A stretch of DNA of 27,691 nucleotides from Acetobacteraceae bacterium (GTDB taxonomy: Bacteria; Pseudomonadota; Alphaproteobacteria; Zavarziniales; Zavarziniaceae), in contig CANCOY010000048.1 in NCBI GenBank assembly GCA_947379865.1, positions 1 through 27,691 of the forward strand, read 5' to 3'. A program made the translations under genes and the position numbers. Of this stretch, positions 17,301 through 23,258 are shown piece by piece (position 1 is the first letter of the stretch; each line of letters begins with the position of its first letter). The notes beneath the pieces were generated by a model that ran no database searches, was not told the origin of the DNA, and saw only the letters and a list, made by a program, of their open reading frames with translations.

Positions 17301-17607
17301 TGCGCCGGTCTTCAACGTGTCGTGGCCCACGGGCGAGTTTGGTGGCATGGGCCTGGAAGGCGCCGTCCGGCTTGGCTATCGCAAGGAGCTTGAGGCCGTC
17401 GCTGATCTGGGCGAGCGCCAGAAGCTGTTCGAACAGATGGTCGCCAAGTCCTATGAGATCGGCAAGGCCATCAATATGGCGGCCTTCCTTGAAATCGATG
17501 CCGTTATCGATCCGGTTGAAACCCGCACCTGGATCCTGCGTGGGCTGAAATCCATGCCGCCCGTCTCGGCGCGCACGGAAAAGCGCCGCTACGTTGATAC
17601 CTGGTAG
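14302..17607 (+). CDS. Single-chain biotin-dependent acyl-CoA carboxylase (BC-BCCP-CT)
   Basis: This 1101-residue cytosolic enzyme carries all activities for ATP- and bicarbonate-dependent acyl-CoA carboxylation. The biotin carboxylase part (1 to about 450) has SLLIANRGEIAIRI, the ATP-grasp loop VAGGGGRGMR and FIEANPRIQVEHTVTE. A linker/BT-like region follows, then the biotinyl domain with AILEAMKMEH (biotinyl Lys531). The carboxyltransferase part (about 600-1101) has CT-beta-like and CT-alpha-like halves, with ARNANIGMGGPAMIEGGGLG and SLVDTPGIMVGPEAE. This order matches the single-chain long-chain acyl-CoA carboxylases described from mycobacteria and Rhodopseudomonas. Usual bacterial propionyl- and methylcrotonyl-CoA carboxylases are split over two genes. 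Substrate chain length cannot be read. The ATG at 14302 has AGGGG upstream. It stops 6 bases from the convergent acyl-CoA synthetase. Confidence 0.93.
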   Translation: MTLKSLLIANRGEIAIRIARAASELGLRTVAIHSEDDARALHVRVADEALALGGHGAAAYLDIARVVALAREAGCDAVHPGYGFLAENADFARACADAGLVFVGPRPEALELFGDKVRARELAARTGVPLLSGTASPTTLAEAGAFLEGLGAGGAVMVKAVAGGGGRGMRPARTLAELEDAFTRCQSEAKAAFGKGDVYVERLIERARHIEIQIIGDRAGGVVHLGERECSIQRRNQKIVEVAPSPTLDPALRQRLCEAAVKLARAAHYDNLGTFEFLVDDTAPGGDGFAFIEANPRIQVEHTVTEEVTGIDLVKTQLRIAGGATLASLGLTQESVPAPRGFAIQLRVNMETMDASGEARPSGGTLTAFDVPSGPGIRVDSFGYTGYTTNSSFDSLLAKLIVSSPSADYGDAVRRATRALGEFRIAGLATNLPFLQNLLRHPDFVTNRIYTRFVEDEIALLVQPPEAGARARFFDTGEGSGQAAGGAAGVTGPAGTEAVGAPMLGKVVSIDAAEGDSVHAGAQVAILEAMKMEHIVVAPVSGVVRLVAAGPGDQVMDGQALLFIEPREMAEAVVESAGEIDLDAVRPDLAEVQERWRITTDDARPAAVARRRKTNQRTARENVADLVDPGSFIEYGAFALAAQRRRHPVEKLLDMSPADGLISGIGTVNGTAFGEEGGRCAVISYDYTVLAGTQGFMNHRKKDRLLKVAEDWKMPVVLFAEGGGGRPGDTDHIGVAGLDVPTFRQYARLSGLVPLVGIVSGRCFAGNAALLGCSDVVIAARNANIGMGGPAMIEGGGLGVFTPEEVGPTSVQGPSGVIDVLVEDEVEAVAAAKKYLAYFQGPTTGWACADQRELRTLIPENRLRVYDIRTVIATLADAGSVLELRSEFGIGMITAFIRVEGRPMGLIANNPMHLAGAIDSPAADKAARFLQLCDAFDMPVLSLVDTPGIMVGPEAEKSATVRHASRLFVIEANLSVPVFSVVLRKGYGLGAQAMTGGSFHAPVFNVSWPTGEFGGMGLEGAVRLGYRKELEAVADLGERQKLFEQMVAKSYEIGKAINMAAFLEIDAVIDPVETRTWILRGLKSMPPVSARTEKRRYVDTW

Positions 17608-17613
17608 GAACCG

Positions 17614-19131
17614 TCAGGGTTTGCGCAGGGTCTTGCGCGTCACCTTGCCATTCACCGTGCGCGGGAGGTGGTCCATGAAGACCACTTCCCGTGGCCGTTT
17701 GTAGGGGGCGAGGCGGGCAGAAGCCCAGTCGAGCAGGTCTGCACCCTCCGCAAGCGCGCCTTCACGCAAGACAACAAAGGCGGCAATCACACTGATCTCG
17801 GCAGAGACGGCGAGTTCCGCCACGGCAACTTCTGCCACCGCAGGGTGGTCGGCCAGTGCCGCCTCCACCTCCATGGGGCTGACGCGATAGCCCATGGCGT
17901 TCATCACATCGTCATTGCGGCCGCGATAGGTGATGTAACCCTCAGGGTCTGCTTCGGCCAGATCGCCGCCCACAAACCACTCGCCGCGCAGCACCTCCGC
18001 ATCCTCGTCGGGACGGTTCCAATAACCCAGCATCATGCCGGGGTCGGAGCGGTGCATGGCCAGCAGGCCGATGTCGCCCGGCGGCAGCGGCTCGGTGCCG
18101 CCCTCCACCGGCAGGATGGCGATGCGCCGCCCGGGTTGGGGCCTGCCCGAGAAACCGGGACGTACGGGTTCCCCCGCCGGCTGGCCGATGGGCGTCGACA
18201 ATTCGCTCATGCCGAGCGCCTCGTAAAGCTCCAGCCCGGTTGCCGCGCGCCAGGCCTCCAGCAGGGCGGCTGGCAGGGCTTCCCCGGCGCTCAGGCCGTG
18301 GCGCAGGGATGACAGGTCATGGGCGGCGGGATCACCATATTTCAGGATCTGGCGATAGAGGCTGGGCACCGTGGCGAAAATGCTCGGCCGGTGGCGGGCG
18401 ATCAGCCGGGGCCAGACCGCCGGGTCCTTGGGACCGGCATAAAGGATCGAGGTGGCGCCGGCGGCCCAGGGGTCCGTCAGGCCGACGCCCAGGGTATAGG
18501 TCCAGTTAAAGGCGCCGGCGTGCAGCACCACATCGTCCGGGCCAATGCCATGCCAGCCGCTGAACATGGGCCGGCGCCCCCAGGCACTGCGCTGGGCGTG
18601 AAGGACACCCTTGGGGCGGCTCGTGGTGCCTGAGGTGAAGATGATGTAGGCCGGGTCATCGGCATGGGTGTCGGCCCAGTCGGCTTCCGGGCCACTGGCC
18701 ACCCAGTCAAGGATTTCCGCACGGTCGATCAACTGGGTTCCCGATGGCAGCGCCTCTGTCAGGCCAAGCCCGGCGGCGATAACGACAGCGCCAGCGCCAG
18801 AGTCCTTCACCAGGAAATCGGCTTCCCCCGGCGTCAGCATGGCGGATGAGGGCAGGGCAATCAGCCCGGCCGCAATGGCGCCAAAAAAGGCGATGGCATA
18901 GAGCGCCTCATTATCAAGGCGGATCATCACCCGGTCGCCCGGCAGCAGGCCCTTTGCGCGATAGCCAAAGGCGATGCGGCGCACGGCCTGCGCCACCGCT
19001 CCATAGGTCCAGACCTCGTCCTCTGTGCCAGTGGTGACGATCAGGGCCGTTTTCCCTGGCGGGCGCCCGTCGAGCAGATAACGGGCCATGTTGAGGCGGG
19101 GCGGCAAGGGCAGAAACGGGTCAATGGCCAT
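17614..19131 (-). CDS. Acyl-CoA synthetase (AMP-forming), ANL superfamily
   Basis: This 505-residue cytosolic ligase activates a carboxylic acid to its CoA thioester at the cost of ATP. It has the P-loop IIFTSGTTSRPKGVLHA (about 163-179), the A5-like YEALGMSEL, the hinge/A8 region YRGRNDDVMNAMGYRVSP, and the C-terminal catalytic Lys in TVNGKVTRK (Lys496). The overall pattern is closest to the benzoate-CoA-ligase or medium-chain acyl-CoA-synthetase branch, but the acid cannot be told. It is convergent with the single-chain carboxylase (6 bases apart, no terminator visible) and divergent from the alpha-methylacyl-CoA racemase across 123 bases, so the three probably serve one acyl-CoA pathway. 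The start at 19131 is well placed for MAIDPFLPLPPRLNMARYLLD, although its ribosome site is weak. Confidence 0.88.
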   Translation of the reverse strand: MAIDPFLPLPPRLNMARYLLDGRPPGKTALIVTTGTEDEVWTYGAVAQAVRRIAFGYRAKGLLPGDRVMIRLDNEALYAIAFFGAIAAGLIALPSSAMLTPGEADFLVKDSGAGAVVIAAGLGLTEALPSGTQLIDRAEILDWVASGPEADWADTHADDPAYIIFTSGTTSRPKGVLHAQRSAWGRRPMFSGWHGIGPDDVVLHAGAFNWTYTLGVGLTDPWAAGATSILYAGPKDPAVWPRLIARHRPSIFATVPSLYRQILKYGDPAAHDLSSLRHGLSAGEALPAALLEAWRAATGLELYEALGMSELSTPIGQPAGEPVRPGFSGRPQPGRRIAILPVEGGTEPLPPGDIGLLAMHRSDPGMMLGYWNRPDEDAEVLRGEWFVGGDLAEADPEGYITYRGRNDDVMNAMGYRVSPMEVEAALADHPAVAEVAVAELAVSAEISVIAAFVVLREGALAEGADLLDWASARLAPYKRPREVVFMDHLPRTVNGKVTRKTLRKP

Positions 19132-19183
19132 GATTCAGTCAGTATCCGGGACGCCGCCACGGGGCGACGCTGGGGGCAGGGGG

Positions 19184-19212
19184 GTGACGAAGCCGTACCG
19201 AGCCGGTAAAAC
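19184..19212 (+). promoter_or_regulatory. Candidate sigma70-type promoter for the racemase gene
   Basis: GTGACG (19184-19189) and TAAAAC (19207-19212) are each 4/6 matches to the -35 and -10 consensus with a 17-base spacer, 42 bases before the ATG at 19255. It overlaps the direct repeat at 19197-19218. The match is modest. Confidence 0.3.
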
Positions 19213-19218
19213 CGAGCC
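19197..19218 (+). repeat. Direct repeat ACCGAGCC x2 in the divergent control region
   Basis: Two exact copies of ACCGAGCC (19197-19204 and 19211-19218) are offset by 14 bases and separated by GGTAAA. A short inverted repeat TACCG-AGC-CGGTA (19196-19208) overlaps the first copy. They lie on the candidate -10 region of the racemase promoter and could be protein-binding sites. Confidence 0.45.
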
Positions 19219-19254
19219 TAGTCAAGAATTACAGATGCCAGGGAGGGCAGCACC

Positions 19255-20394
19255 ATGGGTCCGCTGAAGGGAATTAAGGTCGTCGAGATCGCCGGCATCG
19301 GGCCTGGCCCGTTCTGCGCCATGATGCTGGCCGATATGGGGGCCGACGTGCTGCGCGTCGACCGCGCCGTCAAGGGCGGCGGCGGCGTTGTCGCGGCCAA
19401 GAACGATCTGCTCAATCGCGGCAAGCGCTCCATCGCCGTCGACCTGAAGAACCCCGAAGGCATTCAGACCGTGCTGAAGCTGATCGAGGGCGCCGATGTC
19501 ATCACCGAGGGCTTTCGCCCGGGCGTGATGGAGCGCCTGGGTCTTGGGCCTGAGGTGGCACTGAAGCACAACCCCCGCATCATCTATGGCCGCATGACCG
19601 GCTTTGGCCAGGAAGGCCCCATGGCCCCGGCGGCTGGCCATGACATCAACTACATCGCGCTCTCGGGCGTGCTGCATGCCTTTGGCAACCGGGGCGGCAA
19701 GCCGGTGCCGCCGCTCAACCTCGTTGGAGATTTCGGCGGCGGCGGCATGATGCTGGCATTTGGCATTGTCTGCGCCCTGCTTGAGGCCAAGACCTCCGGC
19801 AAGGGCCAGGTGGTGGATGCCGCCATGGTCGATGGTGCGGCGGTCCTTTCCACCATGATGTACGGCATGCTGGGCACCGGCTTCTGGCAGGATGACCGGG
19901 GCACCAACCTGCTGGACACCGGCGCGCATTTTTACGACACCTACGAGACCAAGGACGGCAAGTGGGTGTCCATCGGCTCCATCGAGCCGCAGTTCTATGC
20001 CGAACTGGTGCAGCGGGCCGGCCTCGACAAGGAAACCTTCGCGCCCCAGATGGACCGCGCCCAGTGGCCCGCCCTGAAGGAGAAGATCGCTATTGTCTTC
20101 AAGCAGAAGACGCGGGCGGAATGGGATGCCCTGATGGAAGGCACGGACGTGTGTTACGCGCCGGTTCTCTCGTTCAAGGAAGCGCCACAGCACCCCCACA
20201 ATGTGCTGCGCAAGACCTTCGTAGAGGTTGACGGCGTGACCCAGCCAGCGCCGGCCCCGCGTTTCAGCCGCACAACGGCAGAGATCCGCTCGGCCCCGCC
20301 GGTGCCCGGCGCCCATACCGATACGGCCCTGGCAGACTGGGGTTTTGCGGCAGACGAGGTCGCCCGCCTGAAGGCATCCGGCGCCCTCGCCTGA
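19255..20394 (+). CDS. Alpha-methylacyl-CoA racemase, CaiB/BaiF CoA-transferase family III
   Basis: This 379-residue cytosolic enzyme interconverts (2R)- and (2S)-2-methylacyl-CoA so that branched acyl chains can enter beta-oxidation. It begins GPLKGIKVVEIAGIGPGPFCAMMLADMGADV, the class III CoA-transferase start. The racemase subgroup is indicated by YGRMTGFGQEGP, AAGHDINYIALSG (His129), NLVGDFGGGGM (Asp159) and GSIEPQFY (Glu244). These three match the His126/Asp156/Glu241 catalytic set of the mycobacterial racemase with a constant offset of three. Most CoA transferases of the family instead use an Asp nucleophile and lack this set. A GGGAGG-like ribosome site precedes the ATG. It is divergent from an acyl-CoA synthetase and is followed at once by a strong terminator, so it is probably transcribed alone. 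Confidence 0.9.
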   Translation: MGPLKGIKVVEIAGIGPGPFCAMMLADMGADVLRVDRAVKGGGGVVAAKNDLLNRGKRSIAVDLKNPEGIQTVLKLIEGADVITEGFRPGVMERLGLGPEVALKHNPRIIYGRMTGFGQEGPMAPAAGHDINYIALSGVLHAFGNRGGKPVPPLNLVGDFGGGGMMLAFGIVCALLEAKTSGKGQVVDAAMVDGAAVLSTMMYGMLGTGFWQDDRGTNLLDTGAHFYDTYETKDGKWVSIGSIEPQFYAELVQRAGLDKETFAPQMDRAQWPALKEKIAIVFKQKTRAEWDALMEGTDVCYAPVLSFKEAPQHPHNVLRKTFVEVDGVTQPAPAPRFSRTTAEIRSAPPVPGAHTDTALADWGFAADEVARLKASGALA

Positions 20395-20410
20395 TCTTCT
20401 GTTTTGGAAC

Positions 20411-20450
20411 AATGGGCGCCCTGGTCATCCGGGGCGCCCATTTTTATTTT
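20411..20450 (+). terminator. Intrinsic terminator after the racemase gene
   Basis: AATGGGCGCC (20411-20420) pairs perfectly with GGCGCCCATT (20433-20442), followed by a T-rich run to 20450. It lies 17 bases after the stop at 20394. Confidence 0.93.
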
Positions 20451-20839
20451 GGTGCAGGTGGGGAACCAGAAGGCAGTTTGAACGTTTGTACCGGTTCATG
20501 CCTGCAACAGCCTGCAGCAGGATCCTGTCATCCAGCGGCAGCACGTGTGACATGGCTCTCCCATGGTGACGTAACAATTCAGTAATTAATTATTCAGCGT
20601 GCGCCGCAACATCGATTTTGTTGCAGTTGCAATAATAAACACTTGCAGTACATCACAAATTTGTCGCGTGTGTTCTTGGCTCTCCTGCGCTAATCAAGGC
20701 GCGGCACGGGGACAGCAAGAATCATGGATCCGTGTCTGGACTGATATTGACGATGAACCACGCCTGGAGCGGCCCGAAAGTTATCGGGGTTCAGTTTCCG
20801 GGGTTGCTTTGTCCACGAATGGCCTGCGAGGAGAATCCA
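20451..20839. other. Gene-free region with an AT-rich island upstream of the small-gene/ftsB group
   Basis: No convincing gene is present in these roughly 390 bases. The stretch 20571-20665 is strikingly AT-rich for this genome (runs such as AATTAATTATT and AATAATAAA). It contains an inverted repeat GCAACA/TGTTGC (20606-20611, 20619-20624) and three TTGCA copies (20621, 20627, 20643). Upstream are a TGAAC-N10-GTTCA dyad (20479-20498) and GTGACGTAAC (20566-20575). Promoters for the downstream genes are expected here, but I could not pick one -35/-10 pair with confidence. A small RNA cannot be excluded. Confidence 0.5.
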
Positions 20840-21076
20840 ATGCCCCTTCACGAAACGCCCCTTAACGAAACGATCGAACTGACCAAGCTGCGCCAGGCCC
20901 AACAGGCCCTGCACCAGCTCGTTGCCGCCGGATTCGACATTGATGGTGGCTATCGTGCGGCTATAATCGACCTTGACCAGGTCATTGTGCGCCTTGTCGC
21001 GTCGCGCTGGCGCGGCGTTGCCAATGATCCCGGAACCCTTGCCGCTGCCCGCTCCATGATGGCCACTGCAGCCTGA
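20840..21076 (+). CDS. Small hypothetical protein, 78 residues, with N-terminal pentapeptide repeat
   Basis: I do not recognise this protein. It has a good ribosome site (AGGAGAA) 6-7 bases before the ATG at 20840, normal high-GC third positions and a clean TGA, so I regard it as real. The N-terminus reads PLHETPLNET, a pentapeptide repeat encoded by a near-perfect 15-base tandem duplication (20843-20872). The rest is a predicted helical stretch, TIELTKLRQAQQALHQLVAAGFDIDGGYRAAIIDLDQVIVRLVASRW, with no signal peptide or membrane helix. It could be a small dimerising or partner protein. It lies 54 bases upstream of the small HTH gene on the same strand and may share its transcript. Function is unknown. 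Confidence 0.6.
   Translation: MPLHETPLNETIELTKLRQAQQALHQLVAAGFDIDGGYRAAIIDLDQVIVRLVASRWRGVANDPGTLAAARSMMATAA
20843..20872 (+). repeat. Tandem 15-bp repeat CCCCTTMACGAAACG x2
   Basis: CCCCTTCACGAAACG (20843-20857) is followed directly by CCCCTTAACGAAACG (20858-20872), with one difference. A third ACGAAACG lies at 21106-21113, just before the HTH gene. The duplication encodes PLHET-PLNET at the start of the 78-residue protein. Confidence 0.8.
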
Positions 21077-21087
21077 TCGAGTGCGGC

Positions 21088-21102
21088 GTGATACGGTAAC
21101 AC
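21088..21102. promoter_or_regulatory. 15-bp palindrome upstream of the HTH gene, candidate operator
   Basis: GTGATACGGTAACAC is a near-perfect dyad: GTG-n-TAC-G-GTA-n-CAC, with only the n positions (A and A) unpaired. Its centre lies 36 bases before the ATG at 21131. Position and size fit an autoregulatory site for the HTH protein, but binding is inferred only from location. Confidence 0.45.
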
Positions 21103-21130
21103 CTGACGAAACGACCCGAGATGCGGCAGC

Positions 21131-21532
21131 ATGGCCCTGTTCTTTGACGCCCGATGGTTTGATGAACGCCTTGCCGCATCGGGTCTCGACAGGGCGGGGG
21201 TCAGCGCGGCACTTGGTATGCCGCATGATGAGCTTGTCCTGATCATCAAGGACCAGCGGGAACTGGCGCCACGCGAGGTCATGCAACTGGCTGCCCTGCT
21301 GGGCGTTTCCACAGCAGAAATGGCCCGGCGTGCCGGCATCGGCACGCCGGATGTTGCCCCGGCAGTGACCACCCCCATCGCTTCGCCCGACCGGGCATTG
21401 CTGGAGGCGGCGCTCGAGCGCATCGGGGTTCTTGAGGCGCGGGTTGCGAGTCTTGAGGCACAGGTTTCAGGAAAAAATTACCAATTAATTAACTTCGCGA
21501 ACGAAAGACTGGACGAATCGCGTGTCAAGTGA
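21131..21532 (+). CDS. Small XRE-like helix-turn-helix protein with C-terminal coiled coil
   Basis: This 133-residue soluble protein has a Cro/CI-like HTH region over about residues 8-70: WFDERLAASGLDRAGVSAALGMPHDEL, then ELAPREVMQLAALLGVSTAEMARRAGI, with the alternating helix pattern of the family. After a Pro/Ala linker, residues 88-112 (LLEAALERIGVLEARVASLEAQV) have a heptad pattern suited to a dimerising coiled coil. The last 25 residues are encoded by an unusually AT-rich stretch that may also serve as control DNA for ftsB. The ribosome site is weak. The stop overlaps the possible GTG start of ftsB by 11 bases. It is probably a transcription regulator; target genes are unknown, the 78-residue neighbour and its own promoter being the nearest candidates. 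A toxin partner is not visible. Confidence 0.65.
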   Translation: MALFFDARWFDERLAASGLDRAGVSAALGMPHDELVLIIKDQRELAPREVMQLAALLGVSTAEMARRAGIGTPDVAPAVTTPIASPDRALLEAALERIGVLEARVASLEAQVSGKNYQLINFANERLDESRVK

Positions 21533-21860
21533 TTCTCTAGCGCCCATGTCACTCGCATATGAACTCCGTCGGCGCTCTCGCCATGCCATTTTTCCGGTGC
21601 TCAGCGCCTGTGCGATTGGCTATTTCAGCTATCATCTGGTGCAGGGCGACTATGGGCTGATTGCCTGGGCGCGTCTGGCACAAGAGATCGAGACCACCCG
21701 GGTTGAGCAAACTCAGGTCGCTGCCCAGCGTGCTGAACTGGAGCATCGGGTTTCCCTGCTTCGCCCCACCAGCCTCGACCCCGATCTGCTTGATGAGCGG
21801 GCCCGCGACGTTCTCGGCTTTGCCAAGCCGGGTGAAATTGTGATCCTTAACAAGCCCTGA
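21522..21860 (+). CDS. ftsB: Cell-division protein FtsB (DivIC/septum formation initiator family)
   Basis: This 112-residue bitopic inner-membrane protein links FtsL and FtsQ in the divisome. It has a short basic N-terminus (ELRRRSRHA), one membrane helix (IFPVLSACAIGYFSYHLV), then the family's GDYGLIAW, a periplasmic coiled coil (LAQEIETTRVEQTQVAAQRAELEHRVSLL) and the closing PDLLDERARDVLGFAKPGEIVI. The start is uncertain: a GTG at 21522 with a weak GGAC site overlaps the HTH gene's end, while the ATG at 21546 (MSLAYEL) would give a 104-residue protein but has no ribosome site. In many alphaproteobacteria ftsB sits between eno and pdhA; here pdhA follows as expected, but the gene before is the HTH protein rather than enolase. 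Confidence 0.85.
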   Translation: MSSDSLAPMSLAYELRRRSRHAIFPVLSACAIGYFSYHLVQGDYGLIAWARLAQEIETTRVEQTQVAAQRAELEHRVSLLRPTSLDPDLLDERARDVLGFAKPGEIVILNKP

Positions 21861-21919
21861 TTGTTGAAATCTGTCAGCCTTGCACGTGCGCATTGCTGGG
21901 CCGGTGTAGTCGGCGTGCC

Positions 21920-21935
21920 CATGCAAAAATGCATG
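21920..21935. repeat. Small palindromic hairpin in the ftsB-pdhA gap
   Basis: CATGCA (21920-21925) and TGCATG (21930-21935) form a perfect 6-bp stem with an AAAA loop; an 8-bp palindrome GCACGTGC lies 31 bases before it (21882-21889). Neither is a terminator. They sit in the 149-base gap upstream of pdhA, where operon control is expected. Confidence 0.4.
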
Positions 21936-22009
21936 ACCCTGACCCTTTATCCTATCTGAGCCATGCCCAAATTGCTTATTGTGCAGCAGGTAAAGCAAGG
22001 GAGGCAGGA

Positions 22010-23008
22010 ATGGCAAAAACCGCGGCAAAAAAGGCCGAGAAAGTGGCGGGGTCTCCGGCCGCGGCCCTTCTCCAGCACTACCGCGACATGTTGCTGATTC
22101 GCCGTTTTGAGGAAAAGGCCGGCCAGATGTATGGCATGGGCCTGATCGGCGGCTTCTGTCATCTCTACATCGGCCAGGAAGCCGTGGTTGTTGGCATGCA
22201 GGCCGCGATCCGCGAGGGTGATTCCGTCATCACCGGCTATCGCGACCACGGCCACATGCTGGCCTGTGGCATGGATGCGCGTGGCGTCATGGCGGAGCTG
22301 ACCGGGCGCAGCGGGGGCTATTCCCGTGGCAAGGGCGGCTCCATGCACATGTTTTCCAAGGACAAGAGGTTCTTTGGCGGCCATGGCATTGTGGGCGGGC
22401 AGGTGCCTTTGGGTACCGGGGTCGCCTTCGCTGCAAAATATGCGCGGACCGATGCCGTGTGCCTGACCTATTTCGGCGATGGCGCCGCGAACCAGGGGCA
22501 GGTGTACGAGAGCTTCAACATGGCCGAACTGTGGAGCCTGCCTGTCGTCTATGTGATCGAGAACAATCAATATGCCATGGGTACGGCGGTCAGCCGCGCC
22601 TCGGCCCAGGTTGAGCTGTCGCGCCGTGGCGAGAGTTTCAATATTCCCGGCCGACAGGTCGACGGGATGGATGTGCTGGCGGTCAAGGCAGCCGGCGAGG
22701 AAGCGGTGGCCTGGTGCCGGGCAGGCAAGGGGCCGATCATCCTCGAGATGAAGACCTATCGTTATCGCGGGCATTCCATGTCGGACCCGGCCAAGTATCG
22801 CAGCAAGGACGAAGTCCAGAAGATGCGCGCTGAACATGATCCGATCGATCAGGTGCGGGCGCGCCTGTTGGGCGAAAACCTCGCTGACGAGACCGCACTC
22901 AAGGAAATCGACCGGGAGGTGAAGGCCATCGTCGCCGAAGCCGCCGAATTTGCCCAGCACAGTCCTGAGCCGGATCCGTCCGAGCTTATGACCGACATCA
23001 CCCTCTGA
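22010..23008 (+). CDS. pdhA: Pyruvate dehydrogenase E1 component, alpha subunit
   Basis: This 332-residue cytosolic subunit forms the alpha2beta2 E1 that decarboxylates pyruvate with thiamine diphosphate and acetylates lipoyl groups on E2. It has RRFEEKAGQMYGMGLIGGFCHLYIGQEA, the TPP-binding GDGAANQGQVYESFNMAELW...NN segment (Gly156 to Asn186) and the loop YRYRGHSMSDPAKYRSKDEV. The regulatory Ser positions of mitochondrial enzymes fall in this last loop, but bacteria normally lack the kinase. The lysine-rich N-terminal 15 residues resemble alphaproteobacterial PdhA. I use the ATG at 22010, which has a GGGAGG/AGGAA site; the frame is open to 21893 without family-like sequence. It is the first gene of the pdh operon, 10 bases before pdhB. 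Confidence 0.96.
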   Translation: MAKTAAKKAEKVAGSPAAALLQHYRDMLLIRRFEEKAGQMYGMGLIGGFCHLYIGQEAVVVGMQAAIREGDSVITGYRDHGHMLACGMDARGVMAELTGRSGGYSRGKGGSMHMFSKDKRFFGGHGIVGGQVPLGTGVAFAAKYARTDAVCLTYFGDGAANQGQVYESFNMAELWSLPVVYVIENNQYAMGTAVSRASAQVELSRRGESFNIPGRQVDGMDVLAVKAAGEEAVAWCRAGKGPIILEMKTYRYRGHSMSDPAKYRSKDEVQKMRAEHDPIDQVRARLLGENLADETALKEIDREVKAIVAEAAEFAQHSPEPDPSELMTDITL

Positions 23009-23018
23009 GGGCGCGACC

Positions 23019-23258
23019 ATGGCTATCCAGATCCTGATGCCCGCCCTCTCGCCCACCATGACCGAGGGAACCGTCGCCAAATGGCTGGTGAAGGAGGGCG
23101 ATACCATCAAGGCCGGCGACGTGATCGCCGAGATCGAGACCGACAAGGCGACCATGGAAGTCGAGGCCGTGGATGAAGGCGTGCTGACGCAGATCCTTGT
23201 GCCCGCCGGCACGGAGAATGTCGCCGTGAACACACCCATCGCCATGATTGAAGGCGAG
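23019..23258 (+). repeat. Lipoyl-domain duplication, copy 1 (in pdhB)
   Basis: The first 240 bases of pdhB closely match the first 240 of pdhC (24375-24614), with long identical runs such as the one encoding AEIETDKATMEVEAVDE. The similarity drops sharply in the linkers. It is a direct repeat 1356 bases apart and a possible substrate for gene conversion. Confidence 0.85.

Noticed and set aside
15922..17301. 459-residue open frame on the minus strand
   Set aside because: Antisense to the carboxyltransferase part of the single-chain carboxylase; His/Ala/Gly-rich without motifs.
14302..17607. Urea, pyruvate or 2-oxoglutarate carboxylase as alternative for the biotin enzyme
   Set aside because: The C-terminal half is an acyl-CoA carboxyltransferase with both CT halves, not a pyruvate-carboxylase TIM barrel or a urea-specific domain.
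20479..20521. LuxR-like or other operator dyads (TGAAC-N10-GTTCA, CCTGC/GCAGG)
   Set aside because: Five-base arms are expected by chance in a stretch this long, and no matching regulator gene is present.
20599..20865. 88-residue GTG-started frame in the gap before the 78-residue gene
   Set aside because: No ribosome site, atypical composition, and it overlaps the well-supported start at 20840 in another frame.
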